Origin: Spinacia oleracea
Taxonomy: Eukaryota > Streptophyta > Magnoliopsida > Caryophyllales > Amaranthaceae
NCBI RefSeq assembly: GCF_020520425.1
Contig: NC_079491.1
Location: 22,807,449 to 22,871,448, forward strand
Length of the DNA: 64,000 nucleotides
Reading direction: 5' to 3'
Shown piece after piece: positions 1-10,088 of this stretch. Under the pieces are notes generated by a model. It saw only the letters and a program-made list of their open reading frames with translations. It did no database searches and was not told the DNA's origin. The position numbers and the translations under genes were made by a program. How positions within the stretch are numbered: the first letter of the stretch is position 1; every line of letters begins with the position of its first letter.

Positions 1-133
1 GTCGATATGAAATATAGGAAAGGGATCTATAATTCTATATCAAACAAATATTTTGTATACTCCATATTACAAACTGTATGTATCAGATAAACTTCAATTC
101 AGCTAGCAAAAGTATACTGTATACATGATCCCT

Positions 134-325
134 CTATTCATACGGAACAGCCCCTCTTGGCCTTCGCTGTTTTACTTTCGTCTCTGGTCGGTATCTCAGG
201 ATAAAAACCCCTAACACAATCAAAGCACAGCCTGATGGATTGAATTTTACCCATATCCTATTTTCTAACAACATTTTTATCTTAATGTCATTGGAGGGAG
301 CTACATGAAATGGCTGAAGTAGCAA
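134..325 (-). other. possible terminal exon, unrecognised
   Basis: A short minus-strand reading frame ends at a TAG at 134. Its last part has a hydrophobic run (GCALIVLGVFIL) followed by a basic tail ending AVPYE, as in a small membrane-anchored C-terminus. An AG acceptor-like site lies near 305. I recognise no family and see no upstream exon before the LTR element at 435. It may be chance coding or a gene remnant. Confidence 0.2.
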
Positions 326-434
326 TAGAAAAACAAAATACGAGCATTGGAAATAAAGTATAATGTCATTGTTGCTGTTCGTGATTCCAAATCAAAGGTC
401 TGTTTGTTTTTTAATTGATTGCCGGAATACAAAC

Positions 435-769
435 TGTTGGGGTGTTAAAATGGGCCCACCATTTTAACCTAAAAGCCAATAAAATCCACTCAAGCCCAAT
501 ATCCCTTACAAGGTCTCAAAGGCCCAACAAAGGCACTATATATACCCCTCAAAGGGCAAGGTAAAGGGGTGATTCTCTAACCCTAGAGAAGCCACCCTAC
601 TCTCTCTCTCCCCTAAACACCTCATTTTATACATCAATTGTACTGACTTGAGCGTCGGAGGCTCCGCCTCGGGGACCCCCCTTGGCCCGGAGTTCATCTT
701 GCAGGCACCGTACGTGATCGGAACTCAAGACATCAAGGACGCTCCTTCCATCGTTTCAACCCCGGAACA
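435..769 (+). repeat. 5' LTR of the satellite-bearing element
   Basis: This 335-bp LTR has TG..CA ends. A TATA-like CACTATATATACCCC lies near 532-546, with a CT-rich stretch downstream (600-612). This matches plus-strand transcription through the interior. Confidence 0.92.
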
Positions 770-772
770 ATT

Positions 773-790
773 TGGCGCCGTCTGTGGGGA
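773..790 (+). other. primer-binding site
   Basis: TGGCGCCGTCTGTGGGGA begins three bases after the 5' LTR. This position and wording are typical of the primer site of Tat-like Ty3/gypsy elements, and it sets the element's orientation as plus. Confidence 0.85.
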
Positions 791-1217
791 TCGAGAGCAA
801 TAACCCATGAAAATCCACATTTTCATACTATTATGTTCAACCGCAAAAATGGCCGGAAATCTGAAATAGCCGACCAAAAATTACTGTTTGTCAACAAATT
901 ACGTTATAATGGGTAGTGTGGTGACAAATAATGTTGCTACAAATTGTTGCTACAGATCGTTACTACATTTTGGTGGCCCAGTAGCCTCAAGGCCAAGTAA
1001 AGATGCTTTCCCACTCTCCCAGATCTGCAAACTCATTTTCAGAATAAAGAGGATTCATTTTGCTTGAGTACAGATTTTTGGAGCCAGTAACAGCTCACGC
1101 GTGAAAGTTATGAATTTGGAAATAAAGCAAGTTTCCACAACTCAGACTCAACTGAGCCCACAATCACCTTGCACGATTGGTAACAACAGCATACATTGGC
1201 ATGATGGCACTACATCA

Positions 1218-1425
1218 CTTCCGAAGGTAAAAATCCGAAGGATAAAACCGAGCCGAAGGTAAAAATCCGAAGGATAAAACCGATCCGAAGGTAAAAATCC
1301 GAAGGATAAAACCGAGCCGAAGGTAAAAATCCGAAGGATAAATCCGAGCCGAAGGTAAAAATCCGAAGGATAAAACCGAGCCGAAGGTAAAAATCCGAAG
1401 GATAAAACCGATCCGAAGGTAAAAA
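1218..1425 (+). repeat. 32-bp tandem repeat array (left)
   Basis: About six copies of a 32-bp unit of the form CCGAAGGTAAAAATCCGAAG plus GATAAAACCGAG run head to tail with few changes (GAG versus GAT at the unit end). The same unit returns at the right end of the interior. Confidence 0.9.
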
Positions 1426-2445
1426 GCCGCTCCGAGATTACAACTCGAACCGATGTTACAATCCGAGCCGATTTTAGAAGCACGTTCTTGAACAGATCTT
1501 CGGATTTGAAGAGCGAGGTTAAAAATCGCTCCGAGATTACAACTCGAATCGACGTTACAATCCGAGCCGAAGTAAAGAAATCGCTCCGAGATTACAACTC
1601 GAACCGATGTTACAATCCGAGCCGATTTTAGAAGCACGTTCTTGAACAGATCTTCGGATTTGAAGAGCGAGGTTAAAAATCGCTCCGAGATTACAACTCG
1701 AATCGACGTTACAATCCGAGCCGAAGTAAAGAAATCGCTCCGAGATTACAACTCGAACCGATGTTACAATCCGAGCCGATTTTAGAAGCACGTTCTTGAA
1801 CAGATCTCCGGATTTGAAGAACGAGGTTAAAAATCGCTCCGAGATTACAACTCGAATCGACGTTACAATCCGAGCCGATTTTAGAAGCACGTTCTTAAAT
1901 AGATCTTCGGATTTGAAGAGCGAGGTTAAAAATCGCTCCGAGATTACAACTCGAATCGACGTTACAATCCGAGCCGAAGTAAAAAAAACCGCTCCGAGAT
2001 TACAACTCGAACAGATGTTACAATCCGAGCCGATTTTAGAAGCACGTTCTTAAACAGATCTCCGGATTTGAAGAACGAGGTTAAAAATCGCTCAAAGATT
2101 ACAACTCGAATCGATGTTACAATCCGAGCCGAAGGAAAAAAGCCGCTCCGAGATTACAACTCGAACCGATGTTACAATCCGAGCCGATTTTAGAAGCACG
2201 TTCTTAAACAGATCTCCGGATTTGAAGAACGAGGTTAAAAATCGCTCAAAGATTACAACTCGAATCGATGTTACAATCCGAGCCGAAGGTAAAAAAAAAC
2301 CGCTCCGAGATTACAACTCGAACCGATGTTACAATCCGAGCCGATTTTAGAAGCACGTTCTTAAACAGATCTCCGAATTTGAAGAGCGAGGTGAAAAATC
2401 GCTCCGAGATTACAACTCGAATCGATGTTACAGTCCGAGCTGAAG
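1426..2445 (+). repeat. higher-order tandem array of about 155-bp units
   Basis: Blocks starting GCTCCGAGATTACAACTCGA recur roughly every 100-158 bp. They alternate between a short spacer (GAAGTAAAGAAATC) and a longer one (TTTTAGAAGCACGTTCTTGA and onward). Variants AACCGATG and AATCGACG alternate within units, which gives a higher-order repeat. It shares the CCGAGCCGA core with the flanking 32-bp arrays. No gene is present. Confidence 0.88.
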
Positions 2446-2705
2446 GTAAAATCCGAAGGTAAAAATCCGAAGGATAAAACCGAGCCGAAGGTAAAAATCC
2501 GAAGGACAAAACCGAGCCGAAGGTAAAAATCCGAAGGATAAAACCGAGCCGAAGGTAAAAATCCGAAGGATAAAACCGAGCCGAAGGTAAAAATCCGAAG
2601 GACAAAACCGAGCCGAAGGTAAAAATCCGAAGGATAAAACCGAGCCGAAGGTAAAAATCCGAAGGACAAAACCGAGCCGAAGGTAAAAATCCGAAGGTAA
2701 AACCC
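2446..2705 (+). repeat. 32-bp tandem repeat array (right)
   Basis: About eight further copies of the same 32-bp unit seen at 1218-1425, with GGATAAAAC/GGACAAAAC variants alternating. The array is followed by a partial GAGATTACAACTCGAACC unit and then unique sequence to the right LTR. Confidence 0.9.
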
Positions 2706-2843
2706 GAGCCGAGATTACAACTCGAACCGATGTTACAATCCGAGCCGAGGTTAAAATTCTGAGCTGAAATCGACTTTCACTTGGAAGTGATCAAAATCAA
2801 AACCCAACCCATTTTTCAAATAGAATTGGGTCTGGGGGGCATT

Positions 2844-3182
2844 TGTTGGGGTGTTAAAATGGGCCCACCATTTTAACCTAAAAGCCAATAAAATCCACTC
2901 AAGCCCAATATCCCTTACAAGGCCTCAAAGGCCCAACAAAGGCACTATATATACCCCTCAAAGGGCAAGGTAAAGGGGTCATTCTCTAACCCTAGAGAAG
3001 CCACCCTACTCTCTCTCTCCCCTAAACACCTCATTTTATACATCAATCAATTGTACTGACTTGAGCGTCGGAGGCTCCGCCTCGGGGACCCCCCTTGGCC
3101 CGGAGTTCATCTTGCAGGCACCGTACTTGATCGGAACTCAAGACATCAAGGACGCTCCTTCCATCGTTTCAACCCCGGAACA
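2844..3182 (+). repeat. 3' LTR of the satellite-bearing element
   Basis: This 339-bp copy of the LTR is preceded by a G-rich polypurine-like tract (TCTGGGGGGCATT, 2831-2843). It has a CAAT duplication relative to the left LTR and is followed by the CAAAC target duplication. Confidence 0.92.
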
Positions 3183-3505
3183 CAAACTTTGTTTAATTAA
3201 GTAGAATAATTAAACAAGTTTATAAAAAGATGAAGAAAATCACAAAAGTGTTCTAAAACACACACAAAGTAGTATCATTAGTCCAAACGGATGAAGGAAA
3301 CATATCACATACGATATCACATCATATATGGGGTGATTATTCTACTTAAACGAACGCTAATTAGGAACTTGGTTTACAAACCACATAAGAAGTCCAACAA
3401 TAAGTATTACAACACAATAACCCATTAGATATATTAATATAACTTAATTAATATGCTAGTGCCGTTACTAATAACAGCTCTGCATCTTTAATAAGAAGAA
3501 GGTCT

Positions 3506-4346
3506 TCATTTGCAGGTGCAAGGGTCGCACTGGCAGTTAGCACCGCACTTGCAGCCATTCTCAGCAGCCACTCCCATCTCTGCTCCTTCAGCGAACCTGT
3601 TTTCATTTCACAACATTATTAATTACTCCTAATTTTTATTATAAAAGGAGAATATATTAAGCTAAATCAAACATTTTTGTTGCTAATAACCAGAAACACA
3701 GTTTCAATTACACAAACTCTCATTTAAAATCAAACATTATTTAACTAGATCATTTAACGTGGGAGTGTGGGACTTGTAATTACAATTGATCAAATAATTA
3801 TACTTTATCATTGTATAATTAGAAGATTTAATCAACTTTTTGTACTAAGCTCAAAATGCCAAATGATCTGCAACTTGAAGGGGGAAAAGGACTTACGAGA
3901 TCTTGGGAGCAACACCAGAGACGAGGACGGTGGGGTTGGAGGCGTTCTCCACAAAGTCAGGGAACATCTTGCACCTAAATCAACATTTTACAATAACCCA
4001 ATTATTTAATTGAATTACGGAGTATACAATAACAAAATTTAAACTGATCGTCCATTTTTTTTCAAAAAAAACAAGGAGAAGGACATGACCAAATCTCAAC
4101 CCTCGCGATTTCTTGATAAAATCTAGTACATAAACAACAAAAAAGTAATTTAAGACATAATCACAACCTAATTTGTAGAAATACAAAAATATATCTTGTA
4201 TCCGGACATCTCTGTCAAAAACGATGATGATTCACTTAAAAATCTGAAAAAGAAACAAAAAAGAAAACGGAAAAAAATTACCCTCCACAGCTGCTGCCGC
4301 AACCGCAGCTAGATCCACAACCACAGTTACCACCACAGCAAGACAT
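3506..4346 (-). CDS. type 2 metallothionein
   Basis: Three exons (4346-4282, 3974-3897, 3596-3506) join with GT..AG sites and matching phases into 77 residues. The product is a cysteine-rich cytosolic metal-binding protein (Cu/Zn homeostasis, ROS protection). The N-terminus [11 protein letters not shown] carries eight Cys. It leads into CKMFPDF, then a Cys-free spacer of about 35 residues, and the C-terminal domain [15 protein letters not shown] carries six Cys. This Cys-Cys / Cys-X-Cys pattern and length define plant type 2. The start is fixed by the conserved MSCC. A TATA box and a G-box lie upstream. A young LTR element sits 320 bp beyond the stop codon. Nothing in the coding sequence is broken. 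Confidence 0.95.
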
Positions 4347-4461
4347 TTTCAAAGAGTGACAAAAGGTGAGAGCAAAAGTTGGGAAAAAAAAGATGATCTG
4401 ATGATAATTTCTTAACAGAATGTGAGCGGGGATATTGGATAAGCAACAGAGTAGGGCCTCT

Positions 4462-4511
4462 ACTTATAGTAGTGTTTGAGGAGAGAGAATGTTTTGTTTA
4501 CCGTCCACGTG
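4462..4511 (-). promoter_or_regulatory. metallothionein core promoter: TATA box and G-box
   Basis: On the minus strand ACTATAAGTAG (about 4462-4470) lies about 120 bp before the ATG. A perfect CACGTG G-box (4506-4511, in a CCACGTG context) lies about 40 bp further upstream. Such boxes bind bZIP/bHLH factors and are common in stress-responsive promoters. That use here is inferred. Confidence 0.6.
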
Positions 4512-4519
4512 TTTTAATC

Positions 4520-6140
4520 TTATCGGACGATGATTTTTAAGCTTTAGAGATCGTCCAATTTTGGCATCGTCATTCAGGGAACCTCTATCTTCCACGTAAT
4601 CTGGAATTTTGTGTTTGCTTGGTTTTGCTAGCATGTTCTCGATGTGCGTATTTATTCGAGATTGACTCTGGTGTATCCGGATATAAGATGGAGGTGCTCT
4701 TAATTGAATGTAGTTTGTGAAGGTGCACCTGAAAATTAAACGAGGATATCGGGTTGAGTTATGCTGGATCTTGAATCCTACTACTAGGCCGATCATTTCA
4801 GGTTAAGTCGTCTTTTAAGTCTGATTTTGGAGATTTTGATCGCTTCAAGTTCGGTTTTAGTCAAGCATGTCATTTATCATGTCGAGTACATATTAGCTTA
4901 CTGTTCGAGATACATTTAGATTGGTTCTAATTTCGCATTTGAAGCAGTGATTTTGTGTCTTAGTAAGGTTCCAGTCGGATAATTATCGAATGTAACAAAC
5001 TTTTTTTTAGGTTAGTTTTGATCTTGGTCATGGTATTTGTGACTAATAAACTTCGATGGAAGATTTAAGGAGAGTATTGTTCAGACGACAAACAATACAA
5101 AATACGTATACATATTTAGGAATTCTTAGAGATCTATAGATTTGAACATTATTTCTATATGGTCCGATCAATTTGTTCCATGAATTTTCTTTGTTGAATT
5201 GACCAACTATTGTTGTTGCATATGTGTACCATCTAATTTTATGATTTCGTCTTTTAGCAAGGGGAAATAAGATTTTGGACCTCAAAGCCAATCTTTATGA
5301 AGGGACATTAGCATAGTTGAATTTTATCACTAAATCAAATAGTTAATCCATGCATATTTTAGATTTAGTAAGTAGAAATTAGGTTTCGGACCTTAAATTT
5401 GTAATGGACATAGGACATTATATTCTATCACTACAAAAAAAGTTTTTTTTTTATATTTTTTATAACAAAATCAAATAGTTAATCTATGGACAATGCATAA
5501 TTGGAAATATACTCCGTACTAATTAAAAAGCATATCAATTGTTAATCTCCTTGCTTGTCTTGGATAATTTTGTATTCCTTTGTCCAGGTGCTTTACCATG
5601 AGCAAATGTGCATAAAAAACGACTTTGATTATACCTTGTAAGTTACAGGTGGTTGTATAGTGTAAGTTCCGTTTGTTTGACCTTTAATAGTGCATTTGTC
5701 ATTTCCATTTTGTTTGCAAGTAGGTTCTCAAATTCGTATGATTTTCAAATCGACAAAACAAAACTCCATATGATCTGAGTCTCGAACCCGACATGAAAAA
5801 AATTGGATAAAGACAAACCTAACTGGATTAACCCAAATAATGATTAACCGAAATATGTGTACCAAACACAAACACAAGCCATACTGAATTAGCAAGATAT
5901 TTTGCACATGGTGTTCTTAATGATTAAGTAGGAGTAGATATTTTCATCTCTTTTGATTTTGATAATTGAATAATTGATACGGTTAATTGGAAAGGGACGC
6001 AACACAATCACACAATCCGGACTTCAAGTGGGCCCAAATTACATATGCTCCATCTACAGTGGATGCCCGGAATCCACCTTTCAAAGTGCCACTGCTTTGC
6101 GTCCAATCAAACGTGGGGCTGGGTTCCATATTTTGGTTAC
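4520..6140. other. intergenic, no gene seen
   Basis: AT-rich spacer upstream of the metallothionein gene. The short open frames here (for example 4464-4796 and 5043-5291 on minus) show no protein-like composition or family resemblance. Confidence 0.6.
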
Positions 6141-6154
6141 ACTGTTGTTCCCTA

Positions 6155-6416
6155 TTCTTTCATCCACTCCAAAATTATATTCATGTTTTTATATTTCAGA
6201 CGTTTTAAATTTATAGTCCTATTTTCTTATTTGGATATTATTTTTCCTATTTTCCAATACTTTCACTTTCCATTACACTTTCTTATTCACTACTCCGTAT
6301 ATTCCACTTTTTACATTTTTTCCTACACTATATTCCACTTTCTTGTACATTATATTTCACTTTTCTTAAAATCCGTATTTTAGTAAAAAAGAACAATAAT
6401 TTTGGGACGGAGGGAG
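6155..6416. mobile_element. degenerate Stowaway-like MITE
   Basis: The right end reads TTTTGGGACGGAGGGAG followed by TA, the classical Stowaway terminus. The presumed left end after a TA at 6153-6154 is a decayed inverted copy sharing CCAAAATTAT. The 262-bp length matches the better-preserved copies in this window. Confidence 0.5.
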
Positions 6417-6429
6417 TAAAATATACTTC

Positions 6430-6765
6430 AAAGCGTCTTCAACAATAATCTAATTTCTAAATTAACTTGTCATGCCACATAATATTTCAAGCTACTTCCC
6501 TTTCTAACTAGTTGGTACCCTACTGGTTAGCAGTGTTAGTTACTAGCTTGATATTTAATGTAGTCCTGTTGATCAATCAATATTTTAAATGTAATTTAAT
6601 TTAACATTATTTTATTGGCTACGTTTTTTTTCAACCAAATTAGCTCATCTAAGCTAATTTATTTGGCCAAACTAATTTATCATTTCAACCCCAATGGTGA
6701 AACTAGTAGTTTGGAATTTCTAAAAATTGCAAGCAAGTCCCTAGCTACAACTATCGGAAATTACT
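6430..6765. mobile_element. relic of a GCGTCTTCAACAAT-ended MITE-like repeat
   Basis: The left end AAAGCGTCTTCAACAATAAT and the interior (ACTCCAATG-, GCAAGCAAATCCTAGCTACA-like words) match a second copy ending at about 53905 (ATTGAAGATGCTCTAAA). The ends are inverted relative to each other. The right end of this copy is decayed and runs into MITE debris with TTCCTCCGTTCC words at 6765-6810. Confidence 0.4.
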
Positions 6766-6949
6766 TCCTCCATTCCACAAAAGTTATTTCCTCCGTTCCA
6801 CAAAACGTTACATGTTTTCCTTTTCAAGCGTTCCTAAAAACGTTATCTGTTTCTATTTTTAGCCATACGTTTTTCCACTTCTCCAGGACTTTGTGTCAAA
6901 AGAACAATATAATAAAACATGGTATTTTTTTTTCCTTATTACACAAGTA

Positions 6950-7090
6950 CTCCCTCCGTACTTTAATGAGTCTCGTATTTAAATGATTTGTGCACTTTCT
7001 ATTTTTGGAAAAAAATTTCCTTATTTTTGTTATATCTTTCTTACACCAAACACTATACCCCACTACTAATATCTAATCGTTTAATCCACA
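6950..7090. mobile_element. truncated Stowaway-like end
   Basis: TA-CTCCCTCCGTACTTTAATG at 6948-6969 is a Stowaway-type terminus. I find no partner end before the LINE fragment, so only a remnant is supported. Confidence 0.35.
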
Positions 7091-7124
7091 CTTACCCACC
7101 CCCATTATCTTTTATTTCAATTGT

Positions 7125-7454
7125 TTAATCCACACTTTTTTTTGGCAAGAGGATAACAAATACAACCAAATAATCCCCTCTTCTAGCTTTTTGGGCTAGA
7201 TTATGGGCTTTAAAAATAACAACTCTAGGTACTTTAGAAATACAAAAATAGTCTAATTGATCCGTGATAACAAGGTTATTCTTCAGCGTGTTGCGGGCTT
7301 CTAAACTTACTGATCCATTATTCAAGAAGGCGTTGACTACTTCTTGCGCATCTGTTTGGACTTCGACCCTGGTATGATGGCCTTTGATAGCTTTCAAACC
7401 CCACCATATTGCTGACTTTATGACTTCATGTTCATAAGTTAGAACTTTAACCAC
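7125..7454 (-). pseudogene. LINE relic: RNase H-like (RVT_3) domain
   Basis: The translation has the order of a plant LINE C-terminal RNase H domain: an EHEVIKSAIWWGLKAIKG helix, the strand VEVQTDAQEVVNAF with its Asp, and a late RVVIFKAHNLAQKARRG segment near the catalytic His. It ends in LPKK, encoded by an A-run (T-run on plus at 7137-7144) that resembles a LINE poly(A) tail. No reverse transcriptase is left, so this is a 5'-truncated insertion or remnant. Confidence 0.65.
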
Positions 7455-7728
7455 TAATTTAATAATATAACTTATGATATTTAAGCAATCGAAAACATAT
7501 AAGTTATGTTTATTAATACCTTGTAATAAAAATTAAATGCCTACCATAATTATACATTTTAATAATTTTCTTATGAAACTAAACTATACCTAATTTTTTT
7601 TCATTTACATTTTCATTTAGGTTCATTTAAAATTACGTTTTTTAGCAGGTCAGTTCATGTAAGTTTACTTAGAGCAATAAAAAAAGAGTATTACACATAA
7701 CAAAAGACTACTCCATTTAAAATTTAAA

Positions 7729-8013
7729 CTAGTTTTTGGGCCCGGGCGAAGCCCCGTGTTACTACATTAACAACATTCACATTTCACATTTAATTATATA
7801 TATTTTTTTTGCAATGATAATATGAAACATGTAATAGCTTAGTGGTAAAACCTATATTGTTTAAATTCAAGGTCAGGGGTTCAAACTTTACGCTAACCAT
7901 GTTGGATATTTTTTTTAATGTATATGAAGATTACATGGAGCGAACGACCTATAGGCAGAGCGCCACGTGTCACGTATGCTTTCTTATAGACGCCTTTTAA
8001 TATATAGTATAGA
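7729..8013 (-). mobile_element. short non-autonomous Helitron
   Basis: Read on the minus strand it starts TCTATACTATATATTAAAAG after an A. It ends with a GC hairpin (GGGGCTTCGCCCGG), an A-run and CTAG, followed by T. This A|TC...CTAG|T structure without target duplication is diagnostic. It is 285 bp and has no coding capacity. Confidence 0.82.
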
Positions 8014-8125
8014 TTTAGTTTACTAAGATGTTTAACCAAATTTTATATTGAATCACCCTTACATAAATAAAATATAAAAATAAATTATGCACACATTTTT
8101 GTCTCATGTTATATGTAAGTAAATA

Positions 8126-8408
8126 CTTCCTCCGTATTTATTTAAGAGATACACTTGGCCGGGCACGGGTATTAAGAAAAAGAATTGAATGAAATAAAGT
8201 AATAAAACAAGTGGAGTTGAGTAGATATTTTAATAAGAAAAACAAGTGGGGACCATGTCATTTTAGGGAGTGGGGGGTGGAGGTGTGGTGTAGATATATT
8301 ATTTAATTAGATGGTAGGGTTGATAAGTTACTCAAAATGGCAAGTGTATCTCTTAAATAAATACGGCCTGAAAAGGTAAGTGTATCCCTTAAATAAATAC
8401 AGAGGGAG
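8126..8408. mobile_element. Stowaway-like MITE, 283 bp
   Basis: Long terminal inverted repeats (left CTTCCTCCGTATTTATTTAA with GAGATACACTT, right AAGTGTATCCCTTAAATAAA with TACAGAGGGAG) are flanked by TA on each side (8124-8125, 8409-8410). The AAGTGTATCTCTTAAATAAATAC motif is repeated again just inside the right end. Confidence 0.85.
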
Positions 8409-8439
8409 TATCAAACTATTGTAATTATTTTTATTTAAC

Positions 8440-8508
8440 TCAAGTTTTATCAAGATTAGTTCTCAAATTACATATAGTCACCGGGGCATCGCCCGGGAAA
8501 ATAACTAG
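8440..8508 (+). mobile_element. Helitron 3' end, plus strand
   Basis: CCGGGGCATCGCCCGG forms a hairpin followed by GAAAATAA and CTAG at 8505-8508, then T. The matching 5' end is not seen upstream, where the MITE and the first Helitron intervene. Only the terminus is supported. Confidence 0.6.
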
Positions 8509-8514
8509 TTGATT

Positions 8515-9250
8515 TTCTATATCTCTACTCAAAGAAGTGAGAGAATATATATAGAGCTAGAATGAGTGGAAAAATCAAACACTCAAATAACTCAAAAAAT
8601 CAAGAATAATAACTCATAATAATGAGAGATTAATTATCTCCATAAACATGGAGAATAACCACCTAACCCATGCACTCACCCAAATCAGAAAGGATAAGCA
8701 TCAATGTGTAACAACAAAAGATGACCAAAGGCCATAAGATGCCAATGCCATTAAGAGGGTGTAATGAGTTCTTTAACTCAAGAACATGAAAGACATGTAA
8801 CCCCAAATCATAAAAGGGAATCACTTATGATTACAATCATCAAATGTTTAATGACAATTAAGATCACTAAATAAGTTGTTACACAAGAATCTAAAGGGAA
8901 CAAACAATCACAAGGAAACCCAACCGTTGGCCTCCGCCCAGTCGGACGCGCGTGCAACAACAAAACAACAGGTATATTCGCCGGGTAGAGCGAACTCTGC
9001 CCGATCGGGCGACTTAACCTTTCCAAGTTTTTCCTTAGCACTGGCGCCCGACAGTACCGACCAAGCACTTTTCCAAGCTTTACTCCCAACATTAATTATG
9101 TAAAAAAAAAATCATATGTAATGGAATATATTAATGGTCAAACATAGACACTGGAAACCGTGAAAAACAAAGTGTAACTTAAAAAAAAAAACCAAAAACA
9201 AAAAACAAAAAAGGAAGGAGTATGAATGTATCATAACTTATTTTAAGTAT
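8515..9250. other. spacer with a GC-richer segment, no gene
   Basis: AT-rich sequence with a locally GC-richer part at about 8915-9070 (GTCGGACGCGCG, CGATCGGGCGAC, GGCGCCCGAC). Open frames on both strands cover that segment but look like repeat sequence rather than protein. Origin unknown. Confidence 0.4.
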
Positions 9251-9253
9251 AAA

Positions 9254-9567
9254 CTAGTTTTTAGGCCCGGGCGATGTCCCGGGTTACCACATTAGTAACA
9301 TTTATATTATTGTTATTTGAAAATGTTATTATAAATTCCATTTTTATTATATTTATTAGTATTTTTTTTTACAATGATAGCATGTAACGTGTTGTAGCTC
9401 AATGGTAAACACTTTATTGTTTATACATGAGGTCGCGTGTTCAAGTCTTGTACATGCTCCATTTCTAATTTTTAAGTATATGATATTTACATGAAGTGAA
9501 ATACTCATAAACAGAGCGCCACGTGGCACATAAATTTGATTAGAACCGCCTTTTAATATATAGTATA
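9254..9567 (-). mobile_element. non-autonomous Helitron, same family as 7729-8013
   Basis: CTAG plus the hairpin (CCCGGGCGATGTCCCGGG) mark the 3' end at 9254. The sequence shares GTAGCTCAATGGTAAAC, GAGCGCCACGTGGCAC and CCTTTTAATATATAGTATA with the first copy. The 5' dinucleotide TC is mutated (TT on minus), so this copy may be immobile. Confidence 0.72.
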
Positions 9568-9569
9568 AA

Positions 9570-9951
9570 CTAGCTTTTAAGCGGTGGTTGTTCGTATGTC
9601 TTTTGAAGTTTTAATTAGTGAGTACTTCTGATTTTTGGTAATATATGAATTAAATAGAGGCGTAATTTGAAGGTTGGAAAAATATAACAATTATATGTTG
9701 AATAAATATTGGATGTTAAAGGGGTGGAGTGGAAGAAACTAATGAGTATATTAGACTACTAATAACTTGATGTTGAATAAGGAAAATGGAGTGGAAGAGG
9801 CATTAGAAGTTGTAAATCATAGAAACAATAAAGATAAATTGAAAAAAAACAAAAACAAAATGATGGATGAGATGCCACATGGCTTCTAATAATGAGATGA
9901 CACATATCTTCTAATAATGTATGATGTTCCTTTTTAAATACTAGGTATAGA
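9570..9951 (-). mobile_element. probable Helitron abutting the previous one
   Basis: CTAG at 9570-9573 lies two bases beyond the previous element. The far end reads, on minus, A|TCTATACCTAGTATTTAAAAAG, a Helitron-like 5' terminus. The 3' hairpin is weak (GCTTTTAAGCGG region). It contains two GATGA..ACAT..CTTCTAATAATG repeats. Confidence 0.5.
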
Positions 9952-10088
9952 TTATAAATGATGCACTGCCATTTTACCTTTACATATAAAAGGAGTGTGA
10001 TTGATTTAACCTAAAAATTTAAATGTTACAATAATTTTGACCAACAAAAGAAAGTATTAAAATTACAATTGGTAACATATATCACAAT

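Larger units (their letters stand above)
435..3182 (+). mobile_element. non-autonomous LTR retrotransposon with internal satellite-like array
   Basis: Two near-identical direct LTRs (435-769 and 2844-3182) start TGTTGGGG and end GGAACA. They are flanked by the 5-bp target duplication CAAAC at 430-434 and 3183-3187. A primer-binding site follows the left LTR and a G-rich tract precedes the right one. The 2.07-kb interior has no gag or pol; it is mostly tandem repeats built on a TCCGAGCCGAAGG-like word. The LTRs differ by about three substitutions and one 4-bp insertion, so insertion is recent. The primer-site type (TGGCGCCGTCTGTGGGGA) is common in Tat/Retand-lineage gypsy elements, so such an element probably supplies proteins in trans (inference). 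Confidence 0.93.

Noticed and set aside
1148-2669. Several overlapping open frames on both strands in the tandem repeat
   Set aside because: They arise from the periodic repeat, are open on both strands at once, and share the same repeated peptide words; no start context or family.
1218-2705. CRISPR-like appearance of regularly spaced repeats
   Set aside because: The spacers are themselves repeated, the units lie inside an LTR element of a plant genome, and there are no cas genes.
5974-6383. Overlapping plus-strand frames
   Set aside because: Low-complexity, Phe/Tyr/His-rich translations from T-rich MITE sequence.
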